Position numbers and translations under genes: made by a program. This document shows positions 44,462 through 56,163 of a DNA stretch of 64,000 nt, one piece after another (the stretch's first letter is position 1; each line of letters begins with the position of its first letter). Below the pieces are notes generated by a model. The model saw only the letters and a program-made list of their open reading frames with translations. It searched no databases and had not been told where the DNA came from. Origin of the DNA: Zygnema cylindricum (lineage: Eukaryota > Streptophyta > Zygnematophyceae > Zygnematales > Zygnemataceae); the NCBI GenBank assembly GCA_037447655.1, contig JBBHKE010003261.1, positions 1 to 64,000 on the forward strand. Reading direction: 5' to 3'.

Positions 44462-47400
44462 CCCTGGCCCATGACTATGGTTTGCGACATCAATTAGGGA
44501 TGGCCACTTGGGGAGGTGGGGAAGCCATGGTCCATGGTATTTGTGCTTTCCCTGTCCGGAGGTCTCCCAAGATGATGTCTCGGATCCTTTACTACAGTGG
44601 TCCTGGACGCTTCCTTTTCAGACCTTTTGTCTGCTCTCTCACAGATGCTCCAGATCTTCCATTATGTGCAAGCCTTTTGATCCTTCACCAATCGCCTATT
44701 TTTCTCGCCACGTCACGGCTCGGTTTCTCTCTTCTCTGTGATTGGTGGTCGTTAGGGTGACTCCAGGAGGACCTTTAGTCCCCCTTGATATTTCGGCTTG
44801 CAAGTTTCAGCTTCCGGTTTCCCTCCTGCCTCGCCTTCAGAGAGTGACGTCACACACGTTATCTGCGCAGTAGAGCCGATCCCGCCGTCAATTTTTCCTA
44901 GTCTTTATATTCTGGCAGCCGAGCCTGTTGCCTCCTCTTCTCCTACTTCTCCCACTTTCTCCCCTCCCCCTCACGGTTTCCAGAGGCCCCCTCTTCCTAA
45001 GCTAGGGAGTCCACGGGGCTCGAGTTCTTTTCTAATTGAGTTTCTTGACTCTGTTATTCAAAACCGATTTCTTCCAAATAAAAGACCTTTCCGAGCTTCC
45101 TGGCCCTTTGAAATTTTGACCACCACCGACCTTCTCCTTCTCAGACATGTCCCTTCAAACCCATATTTTTCTATTGTCTCCTTCCACCTACGATGATTGC
45201 CAAATAAACATCCTCCTCTATTTGTTGAATCACAGGGCCATTGACCTACAGCCTGGCCACGTGGAGGGTTTTAGGAGCCTCTTCCCCTACCGGAGAATGG
45301 GAGTTAGGTTTAATACCTATGGCACAATCCTGTTCTTGATCTGAGGGAAAGTGAGTCTTACCCCATCAACATTCATTTCTTGTTTCTTAGCTGGGGTTAG
45401 CCTGTCTTGTTCTTGCTGCCATACCCTCATATCTCAGACAATGTCTTCTCTTTCTAGCAATCTCTTTCGTAGTCTCTTTTTGGAGAACCGCGACTGAACA
45501 AGATATTATTGCTGTGGATGATATTCGTCCATTGACAGTCAAGCAATTTGGCAGTGGCTGTTTTCGCATTGATTTGGATGTCATCGTGCACACTTACTGC
45601 CGATATTCTCTCAAGAGAAGCCCCAATAACCCCTCCCTCTCGTTCTTTCATCAACAATGTTTCACTGGGACTTTCTGGCACTAAGAAACTCTACATCTTT
45701 ATTCAATGGGATGCTGCTGTTATATATTGTCACTGTAGTCCACAACCCCGCGCTGTCCAAGGTCAGGGATTTTATGGTCTAGGACCACATCTAGAGGTTT
45801 GGTTAAGGTAGGGCTTTTCTGTTCCCATAGACAACATTCGTAGTTTTTTATTGCTGTTCTTCATCTGCCATTATCTAACATGCTGCAGGAAGAACAATCC
45901 ATTTTAAACCATCTGCATGAGGACAAAAGAAAGAAGAACCAGCACCAAACCAGATGAACTCACACAAGATCAAACAAACAACATGCAAATACCTCAAAAA
46001 ATAGCAGAAAGGTGGAACTGATGGAGGACATTATGAAAAGAACAACACTGAGATCGGTCACCACTCAACATTAGAGACATCCATCTGAGATATTCGCACA
46101 TCTCACAGACTATTTGCACACCCCACAAAGTTCCACCGCCTGTAAGTGCCTCAGAGCAGTGCTGATAAAGCAAAAGACCACCCAAACCCCCCTCATTTCC
46201 TCATACGGCCATGTACATCCATCACACAAAATTATCTTTATCCTTCAGAAAATTAAACAATTGCAACACAACTTTCCAGTGAAACAACCTACTCGGCGCA
46301 GGAGAGTCTTAACCAACTGGAAAAAGAAAAAGAAATGCTAGCTATTTATGAGTGACACCTGTCCACTGTCTGTTCTGCAACAAGACAGCAAAAGCTGATG
46401 GGGGGGACTGCCAGTTTCACACATCCTCTCCCATGCAGTTATAATATAATAATAAAGAAATAAACAACTGCAAACCTAACAGAAAACCAGGAGAATTTTA
46501 CTTTTGAAAAGTGGTTCTACCTGGAAAAAAGATAACATAATCAAACCTATAAACACAACATAGTCACCTCCTTATCTCGGTATGAACAAAAACTTGTTCA
46601 TAAAAACGCAAACGTTAAGCGTATCTAGAAAGGAAAGCACTATGAAACTAAACTATTTGAATTTTGACAAAACAAATAAAAATCAGCTTGAAAGAAAACT
46701 CTAGTCAAACCATGCTCCCAAACCTCTTAGAGCCTATAATAAGAATAACCTAAGCAATGTGGCATATCTGAGAGAAACTGTCAGACCATATAGACCTGAA
46801 AGGAAAAAAACATGTAAGACTTCCGCATTTACTGACGCAGAAAAAAATGCATTTGCTTTGGTACAAACCCTTCTTGTTAAGGAATTCAAAAATCGAAGCG
46901 AGCACGCTTGTTGCAAGGCTGCTTAACAGCTGTCTCCATACCAGTTTTTGTTAAGTTTGACCAGCGAAAAGGGTCAAACTGCGTGTGACTTAAAATATTT
47001 GAAAAAGATCCTTGAGCATTGTTGCCTGGAAGTTGGGAAACAACTGGCCGGAGATGGTCGTTGCAAAATGGAGGAAAAGATTGCTGACCTAGAAACTGCT
47101 GAAGTAGGTCATCTGGAGAAGTTAAGCTGTCTGAATCGGAGAAAAACTGAAACTGATAATCGGTTTGTACATGAGAATCCAGAGTCGAATTAATGCAACT
47201 GAGTTCATCTGTTTGCGGAAAATGATTGGAGACCGGTACATCTTGCAGCTCAGGCAAAATGTAATCTGTAAAGTTCATAGTTAATTCGCGACTGTGGACA
47301 TAAGGAGCCCCGGTTTCCATTGGACTTGGAGTCAGACTGTTTATACTTTTCAAACCAGACGCTACAATATCCTCGAGGAGGCCACTCGAAAATGTATTAT

Positions 47401-49024
47401 TATTGGCTTTCTCTAATATTCCTTCATCCAAAAGCTGAAAAAGAGCGCTATCTAATGGAAGACAGTCCGTCCATGAAAGATCTTCCAGAGAGGCAGTTTG
47501 ACTGTTGTCATACTTAGGTGCTGAGCCATCTCCGACTGAATTGTAGACAGGATGAGCCATGTCTTCTCCTGAAAAACTTAGCTGTTCAAGAATGACTCGA
47601 AGGGAATCGTCATCATTTGGAGGCATTTGCACCGCCGTAGACTTCTCATCGACATCAGCCGCAATACAAGGTGTCGTGGTCTCGTTGGAAAATAGAGCTA
47701 CCCATTCTTGACTGCCAACACAGTCGGAGAGAGAAGTCAAGTCAGAGGCCGATGACAGACAGGTCAGGAGAGGCATGGAAGCACCACTCGGTGTGGCAAT
47801 GCTGTTGGAGATGGAAGATAAGGGAAAGGCAGTTTCATTTATCAAATCCGAGGAAGATATGGCCGGCTGCGTAAGACCTTCGAAGCGGCTTTGGAGAGAA
47901 TTTCTGAAAATATCATTCGGAAACTCCGAGGAATGGGAGGTTGCCAGAGAGGCGGATGGTACAGTGTCATTATCCTGAAAGATGAGAAGCGACAAAAATG
48001 TGAGAATGTGAAGGCGTGCCGAATTCTCAAGTCAAGAAACAAAAAAATAGGAAGTTCGGAGACCTAATACCTAAAAGAAAGTAGAGAACAGGCATTCACA
48101 GAGGGTGTAAAGAAGAGGACAACCTTCAGATACCAATGCCAACAAACCCTAGACTCAAATGCAATGAATTCCTGTATTTGTTACTGCCCTAATGCAAACC
48201 TAATGACTAGGCAAAGGATGGTCTTACATGAGATGCAACATCACAACCAGCAGCGTTCAGAGGCTGTTGCTCCCTCCCACAGTCTTCTTGAGTTGCTGCC
48301 ATGCCGTCGGTCTGCAGTAACACCATCGCCACGTGTCAGCCAGGCAACAAGGCAATGCAGGAGCCACGACGTAAGCGAGAAAGCCTGCGAAGGAAAAGTT
48401 GACGTCAGCTGGCAAGTCAAGCGACAGTGTCTTCACCTGAGGAGTGTCAGACGCGAGATATCTCGCAAGGAGCGCGAGGTAGTTCTTCTTGAGAGTGGAG
48501 TGCCAGTGATTCTGCATCCGTACAAGAGAAAAGTACGGAGTAAGTCGCCAGAGAGAAGCAAGCACAAGCAGAGGCAGGCAGGCGCCATCTCATAGAGCAG
48601 CGGCTGCAGTTATGGCGGAGAGCGCGCCACTGACCTTGATGGCACTGTCCGTACGGCCCGGCAGCCCTCGCGCCATGACCGCCCACTTGGGCCCGAGCGC
48701 TGCGTAGGAGAGCACCACGTGGCGGTCCTCCCGGTCCGTGAAGGGCGCCTTGCGCACCATGGGGTGCAGGTGGTTGCACCATCGCAGCCGGCAGCTCTTG
48801 CTGCTGCGGCCCTCCAGCTCCTTCGCTATGTCCCCCCAGCGCCGCGCGCCGCTCGCCAGCACCAGCCGCCGCAGCCGCGCGTCCTCCAACGCGCTCCACG
48901 CGCGCCGCACCGCGTCGCCGCTGCCGCCGCCGCCGCCGCCCGGCCCCGCCGCCCCGCCCTCCGCCGCCACGCCCGCCCGCCCGCGCCGACGCTTGCGACT
49001 GCGGACGTCGGAGATAGACGCCAT
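44462..49024 (+). repeat. MYB-containing duplication, right copy
   Basis: This is the counterpart of 1-4959. It lacks the transposon found at 776-1141 and so preserves the empty insertion site around 45203-45215. The match stops at the start codon of MYB copy 3: copy 1 continues into a GC-rich leader, while this copy enters unrelated sequence. Confidence 0.9.
46886..49024 (-). CDS. R2R3-MYB transcription factor, copy 3 (near-identical to copy 1)
   Basis: Exons are 48635-49024, 48437-48511 and 46886-47974 on the minus strand. Splice sites and length (about 517 residues) match MYB copy 1. Exons 1 and 2 appear identical to copy 1. Exon 3 has scattered substitutions (for example SEFPND for SEFNNE, LEDLSWTD for LEDLLWTD, LLDEGILEK for LFDEGVLEK) and no stop, so it still looks functional. 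Both R2R3 repeats are intact. The odd feature is the 5' side: similarity to copy 1 ends at the start codon, and the sequence beyond 49025 is unrelated to the GC-rich leader of copies 1 and 2. An in-frame ATG nine codons upstream (49051) exists only in this copy. Transcription must therefore depend on a different promoter, if the gene is expressed at all. Confidence 0.86.
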
Positions 49025-51343
49025 ATGCACCTTCTCGGGAGATAGGAACAAACGATGTTAACTTATCTGCACTGCCGCGCTTGACTGACTTTCAAGAAGG
49101 CCCGATTTCAAGCGCGAGTAAGTTGAAAAGCGTTAAGAGTTGAAAGAGTACTTGTGACGTAAATGCGGACAAATTTGTAGAGTACAGTTCTGTCCTGTAA
49201 CAGTCGCAAAAAGGCGTAATGTACGGCTTGAAACTTACGTATAGCTGGCGGATGACAGGCTGGTATATGTACAAAAGCGAAAGACCATTGCGACGATTTT
49301 GGATTTATTGAACACGACGTGGCTTGTGCTGCATCACCCGCGTAGCGTGAACGGAACTCGATGCCACGCGACGAAATGTACGGCACCAGATATGCATCGT
49401 TTTGAGCTATTAGATTCTATACGAACTAGCACGACGTCTGGTGGGGCACTTTCGAAAAGGACGCTTTTAGCGATAGTTCACAGAAACGGATAGCCTTGCC
49501 GGAAAAAGCGCCTTCGTCAAAAGGTCATGATAACAATAGGGCACAACTATTCTCAGGTGTCGAACCATCCGAAGGTGCATTTTCAGAACTGCCGTAGTGG
49601 TCGAGCTCATTTTCAATACGACCATGTTTTCCTCAGTACTAAAAGGTAAACGGAGAGCGAGTCGTTTCAGTGTCGTAGGCAACGCAAAAGGAAATTCAAT
49701 TGCTCAAGTTTTTCGTTTGGGTTTTAGCGAACGGATTGTTGAATAGACGTATGAACATTTGAACTACCAGTTTAAGCCATTTAAGATTTAAATCGTGTTC
49801 TTTTATTTTTTTAGTTTTGTCTAAGTTAATTGGAAGTGCCTTCCACTGTTTAGCAAGATCAACAAATTTGTTGTCTTTATAATTTTATATTATTATTATG
49901 TTTGTCAATAACAAATAAAAACCTTTTTTGTTTTTACTTTTTCACCAACGAACACCTTCTTTAAATATCTATTGGCTGCTAAGTTCTTTGGCAACACAGT
50001 TAAACGTAGAGCGTCCCACGCAAGGTCCAGCATACGCGTGAGCACAATTCCTCAAAAAGATGAAAAATGGATTTCGCTTCCTAGCCTTGTAATGTATAAG
50101 AATGGCTTTTTACGGTGGGGATCGACAGGCTTTCCTCAATGGAAATTTAATGCGTAAATTTGGCCAAAGAATAAATATTCGTGTGCAGGGCAGTTAAACA
50201 AAATAGAGATGTAGTTCCCAGGTGTTATAGGCTATCAAGAAACTAGATTATAGGAAGGGGGGGATTCCTCAAGGTTTTTAAAACGAAACGAAAAAAGTAA
50301 ACAAGTACAAAAAAGCACCATCTAAAAAAAAAAAACCTTTAGTCCTACGTACGACATCACCACATAGACGCTTCAACTGTTGCGAAGTGTTTAAATAAAT
50401 ATACGTTTTTCATCTTTATTGTGGTTATTACATATCGCACTGGATCGAATGCACTATTTTCTAAAGAAAACACGTTTTCACCTCGAAAATCTACATTATA
50501 ATAAATTATGTTAGTGTATATGTTAACTCTTGGAGAAACATAACAAAACGTGTTTTTTTTTTGCATTCCAATTGGCTGAACATGAAAACATGAACCTTAT
50601 TTCGATGAAAATTTTCGTTTAAGTCGTTTTTCCTTTAAACGATGAGTCCTTTGATTCAATGCTGAACAAAATATAGCAACAATAAATAAAGATCGTATTC
50701 AAACAAAAGTAACAAGTACAAAATAACGCATGTGTAAATTTATGGGTACTTGTCCGACGGTGGTAAAATAATGATAAAATAAATAAAGATTTTCACTTTG
50801 TTTTTGGCTTTGGCATGTTTTACCTCGCTCTTTCTTTTTATTTTTGTGTTAAATCTCAATTTAAATTTTCACTTAACGTAATTTGGTATATGATGGCGAT
50901 GAACATGTTGGAACGCATATCAACAATTTGTTTAAACCCCTTACCCATGTTTAACATTTGTTGGGGCAATCACTTCCGATCTTATGCATATAATCCCTTT
51001 AACCATTTTTCGTAACATACAAATAAAATACTTTTATTTATTTTCGAAGAGGAATCGTCTTCACAAGTGCATTATTTGTTTGCGTCGACACACAAAAACA
51101 TAATGTTTTAAGGTTAATTAAGACAAAATGCTCGTTAAGTCAAAAACTAAATACCTAAATGGTACGTCTTTGACATTCATCTTGAACATTGTACATCAAT
51201 TTTGTTTCAAACTCCGTTGTATACAAATCACTGTCCAAGTTTGGATAAAATTACACCTAGTTAAAATAAATTGCTCTTTGACTATTTACTTCATTTGTTT
51301 GAATGTGGTAGGAGCCGAATTAGTTTGCGTTAAATGATATTAA

Positions 51344-51455
51344 AGACAATTTGATTAGATTTAATCCAATCAGACAATTCGATTGGATTTAATCCAATTA
51401 GACAATTTGATTGGATTTAATCCAATTAGACAATTTGATTGGATTTAATCGAATT
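51344..51455. repeat. Four tandem 28 bp units, each a hairpin
   Basis: The unit AGACAATTTGATTGGATTTA plus ATCCAATT repeats four times with few changes. ATTGGATT-T-AATCCAAT within each unit is a perfect inverted repeat around one base. Confidence 0.85.
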
Positions 51456-51618
51456 GAACCAATTTATATCGACATGCTTTTATATGTCGAATTCATATTA
51501 AAGTACAAGCTGTTTAAATAGTACACAGGTTTAACAAAACACCATAAAGTCACGTAGTATTTTATGAAAGGTATATTTTGGATATTTGCTTTTTGAAAGG
51601 TATACTTTGAATATTTAG

Positions 51619-52092
51619 CATAGCTGTTCACACCGTTTAGTGCGAACGGTTCAATCGTGACGAATTATATGTAACGAACGCATTGAACGTTTTGAAAAAA
51701 TCGTAAAAATCGTTTATGAATTATTGTCCGTACTAATCCGTACATGTAAACAAAAATGAATTTTACATATCTCGCAGTTTGTACAGTTCCCGTCTCTTTT
51801 CGTCATAGTCCGTACATTTTTGGTACAATTCCGTACGTTTCCCCGTAAACTTTCTGTTCAGTTTACCGGACGGAAAGTACTACGAAGTGCAACGTATCTT
51901 TTCATCAAACTCCGTACTTTTGTCATATAAAACTGTACATTTACCGAAAACACCGTACAGTTTCTGTATATTCCCGTTCAATTTACTGGACAGAAAGTAA
52001 ATCACTATTTTTTGCGATTTTTTCAAAAGTCACGAATTATACGCTTCAATCGCAAAAAAGGAAAAAAATAGCTCGATTTGAACAACCGCGAT
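51619..52092. mobile_element. Dispersed element related to 28196-29045, opposite orientation
   Basis: Stretches such as AACGAACGCATTGAACG and GATTTGAACAAC match the inverse of the 28.2-29.0 kb element. It is shorter and non-coding. Confidence 0.45.
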
Positions 52093-52248
52093 ATTTAGTT
52101 TCTATCTCTTTTGTAGCGGTATAGTAAAAATAAAAGTTTGAGCGTGCTGCACGACATGATTTACATAAGATATCAAATATTTGCCCGAACTCAATTTTAG
52201 TTTACACCGTTGCTCGCAAAATTTTTGTCATAAGACCATATTTGTTGC

Positions 52249-52694
52249 ATTCACACTAGAAATGGATGATGAATGAGATGAAGAAACAAATAATCCCGTA
52301 CCATTCATTACACAAAAAACAAAAAGAGAGGCGCCAAACAGGCCGACCGCTCTGTCAATCTTTTTGGAGCGTAGCGACGGACAAAATAAACGATTGACGG
52401 ACAAAAAATACGGTCAAGTGCGTCAACAACTGTTGTAAATCATCTTCTTTTCCGGAAAACCTTTTCGGAATTCAGAAATCCGACTTTGAAAAAACAAGAA
52501 GTCGTATCCCGAATGAATGAATGAATGAATGGTACGGACGGATTGGAGTCATCGGCGCCTAGTTGTACGGCAACATGAACCACATCGCGACGTTTTTGTT
52601 GACGTGAGATGACGTCAAGAGCGATTCACGTCCAAACAAAAAAAAGGGACATTCATTTCCTCATCTCATTCATCATCCATTTCTAGTGTGAATG
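52249..52694. mobile_element. MITE with about 34 bp inverted ends, 446 bp
   Basis: CATTCACACTAGAAATGGAT and the following 14 bases are repeated as a perfect inverse at the other end. A (GAAT)n run lies inside at 52511-52531. The exact outer boundary and target duplication are unclear because similarity continues weakly outwards. Confidence 0.65.
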
Positions 52695-53879
52695 TAGCAA
52701 GTCTTGTTTATTTTAGCGTAGCCCTCAATCGAGTCTTCGGTGAAAAAGGTTAAAATAACTGTTTAAAATTCAAACTACTCCATTCGAACTTGACTTAAGA
52801 ATTACTTACCGTATTCATAAAAGGACAAAAACCTGACTTTTGTCAGTTTGTGGGATATTTGCGCCAGGCTTCACGAATGAGCGGGCGCGCCCGGGTCTGC
52901 AGTCTGCACCTACTCTTCGAAACTCCCAGATTACCGGTGACTCTGTTCATAAAGTTTGTACAGCTGTAACAGCCGTACCATCTTTCTTTTCGTTTTGTCC
53001 AGGTGTCCACGTAGCTTGGGGTGTCAACAATGCAATTCTCGTTGGAACACGGTCCACCTCCAGGTACGGTAATGTTGTCTTTGTCCCCGGCTGAATTGAG
53101 AAACGACGAAAAGTCAGATTGAAATACAATCAGAAGTCCCATTTGGACAGAACCTGGAAGACGTGATGATTATCTTTGAGTTTGGATTTCCTAACGAGAC
53201 ACAGAAATGTGGTGAAGCTTCCAACACGACAAGCTCTAGGGTGGCGGCCCTTTTCCTTTCCGATGTGTTTGCATGGTCTTTATGCTCTGACAAGAAAATG
53301 CCACGCTCCTCCTTCAAAAGATGCCACGTTGAAGACTGTTAGGTAAATTTTGTGGACGAACAGGCATGTACGTGAGAAGTCAACGTGGCGATTTCTATAT
53401 AGCTGCACGTGTGTACAGAACAGAACCGTTGTCGGTACTGTAGTATTGACTCCGTCGCTTTCATCTGAAGAATTATACAAAGGACCTCAAGCTTTGTGGT
53501 TGTCCTCCTCTGTCCGTACCCGACCGACCAAGGGTGACAGACGTCCCGACGCGTCATCGAAAAAGCGGGACCGCGGACCCTTTCCCACGTGGCGGTCAAT
53601 TGCAGATCGAGGCATCTAGTGCAGCGACGCCCTAGTGGTTCTCCGGACGTTTCTGACAAACGAACCTTCAGCAGCTTTCGGGCGCATGTTTCGCTCGCCG
53701 TGCGCCTCGGAACTCTCGCCGACCGCAGCAAACAGGATATGCCGCCGTGGGGCAGTTCTGGTAGGCTGTTGCAAATATCACTTGTGTACTCCCTACGAAA
53801 GTAGAACTTCATAAGGGTTCCCATAAGTAGCAAATTTGTTCACAGTGATGTACGAATTTCTCACGAGTACACAAGAGTA

Positions 53880-55097
53880 CACCGCGAATCGTAATTAGAG
53901 CTATGTACGCTAATTCTGTCACCCCGAATTTTGACTCTTTCACCCTAAATAGAGGACATTATTCTAAATTATTATTTGCATTAGTTAAGGTACTTTTTAA
54001 ATGAGCGTTAATAACTATGAGGGTCAAGTTCCATCAGTCGTTTCTGTAATCGTACGGCCAACTCTACGGGCCGGGTTAATTGAGTCGATGTTCCATCACT
54101 AAGAGTCTGTAAACCACGTGTTATACATTGAGTGGCACCACGTGGGTTTTGACCGGATATTTAAAATCTTTAAAAAATATCCACACCAACAAAATTCACT
54201 TCAAATCTTCACTTACGTACCATGTACCTGCGTACCATGTCATAATGCGACATAACTTTGTACTTTTTTCAAACGTCAGTCTTTTACGCCATCTCATTTT
54301 TTACGGTTCTTGTTTTCGAACATGACGAAAATCCTTTGCTTGAAACAATGTGACGAAAGATTGTTGCCAGAAAAAGCGCGACGAAGGACCGTTTCGAGAT
54401 TACTTTTTAATTTTCAGTTGCATTTTGGAAAGTGCATACCTTGGGCAAATTTCATCAACTTTCGTTGGTTTTACATCATGACACGTAGCGTTATCGACCA
54501 GCGTGTTAGAGGTAAATTAATAGTTACAGAGAAAAATGAAACGAACGCCTAACATATGAACATCCGACAGTCAATATTACCTCCCAAACCTTCGAAGAGC
54601 ATTGGCAAGATTCTCTGTAATGTTGTTTTTCGTATAAAAACAAGATAAGCGGTTTGAAACGGATAGTCGCGGATTTTTGTAAACCACCTCACTTTTCGGC
54701 TGATGGAATCGTGCCCTAATACAATGCCGTTTTAAATAGTGTTGTGTACGGCTGGTGTCTGACCGAGCAAAATTGTACTTTATTAAGTAAAAAAGTACAA
54801 ATAATTATTTAATACAGGGCGTTATCATGTAACTGCGTTTTAACAAACCGCATAGTACAAACGTCAAAATGACGTGAAACTGTACGGTTTGACAAATTCT
54901 GTACGTGTACCTAATTTACAGAAGATGTATTCAGCGCCCAAATTAACGCCCAAATTAACGCCCAAATTAGAGCTATTGATAAATTAGAGTAATATTTGTT
55001 TTGAAAAAGGCTGATAACGAAAATAGAGTTAATAACTCTATTTTTTTTTCCTTTTTTACTCTAATTATTTCTTTTACTCTAATTTCGATTCGCGGTG
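53880..55097. mobile_element. TA-flanked TIR element, 1,218 bp with nested insertion
   Basis: It starts CACCGCGAATCGTAATTAGA and ends with the inverse of CACCGCGAATCGAAATTAGA, TA on both sides. Its centre (about 54017-54718) has inverted ends GAGGGTCAAGTTCCATCAG and the inverse of TAGGGCACGATTCCATCAG, resembling the Harbinger-like elements. The target duplication of the inner element is unclear. Confidence 0.7.
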
Positions 55098-56163
55098 TAC
55101 TATACTTCTCATCTATGATCCAACCTTTCAAGTTGCAACAGTTGAACGTCGCTTTCGATATACTTTCTCGGTCAAATTCCGAAATGAAGCGGAACGATGT
55201 GACGTTACGCGAACCTTCGAAGGTGAAACACGAAAGTACGTTTTATGACATGCCAATTCGATAGTTCTACAAGGGGCCAGGTAGCGCGTAAATCTCGTAT
55301 CGCATTGCATCGGGGGATACACGTCGCCGAATTTTCAAAATCCAATGATATACGTTACGGGCCCATTTTTGTCGAATGCGAAACGCAGCATGTTTTACCT
55401 TCGAAAGTACAGAGCCCAGCCGTACCCGTCCAGTTTCATATGGACGGCTCTGATTACGTATACCAATTGGTTCGATATGTCATATTTTTTGTCACCTGCC
55501 GGGAATCCGAGCGCCGCAACCCAATTACCTTCGCAAGCAAGCGACCCCCCCCACCCCCTCTCCCCCAAGCCCTCTCTTCCTTGCCTTAGGCTTGCTTGCC
55601 TCCTTCAAGTATATTTGATTGAAGCGTTAAAAGTGAGAAAACTATGTTAACAAGGGCGAATCCAATGTCTCAACGAGGAATATTTATAACCTGGAATTTC
55701 AGACCATTTTCAAGCTTCTTTGACCTTGCAGTCGCCATTGGGCCTCACAAAATATACCCATAATGTTAGCACAGGTCAATACAAACAACCACACCAGTGG
55801 CACCAGGTCTTCCAGAGTTAGGAGTGCGTGTGTGCCGAGACACAAAGATAGACCGTCACATTATGTCTTCAGGGGGTAAAGGTAGACTGAAAAAATACAT
55901 ATCACATTTCAGAATTCACGATACGAGACCTCAACTTAGCAATAAGCGCTTTGCTTAAAAGATACAATGTGAAGCTTGTCGTTAACAACATTGAATGAGC
56001 AAAATCTGGAAAACGTTCAGTAAAAACATGCCTCAGTTAAAATCGATGCAATAGTGCAACGTTACACATACATTTTTGCGGACTACATGAATTCCAAGCA
56101 TGTAAGAAAATTGTTGGTCGATTGCCATTCGGCCTTCTATACATAACTTTCAGCACGACGGAG
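55098..56163. other. 3' flank of the NEMF homologue
   Basis: This is a mixed-composition stretch after the TA element. It includes a C-rich run at about 55548-55570. There is no supported gene; the part closest to 56164 is presumably the NEMF 3' untranslated region. Confidence 0.45.

Larger units (their letters stand above)
49025..53879. other. AT-rich intergenic DNA upstream of MYB copy 3
   Basis: No recognisable gene is present. It holds the 28 bp tandem hairpins, two dispersed elements and a GC-richer patch at 52840-53830. The longest frame in that patch (53339-53833, minus, 164 codons) has no recognisable domain and a composition typical of chance. Confidence 0.45.

Noticed and set aside
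51344-51455. CRISPR-like array
   Set aside because: The 28 bp units are contiguous, with no spacers; this is a simple tandem repeat in a eukaryotic genome.
53339-53833. 164-codon minus-strand frame
   Set aside because: It has no recognisable domain, Cys/Arg/Thr-rich composition typical of chance, overlapping frames on the other strand and no splice context.
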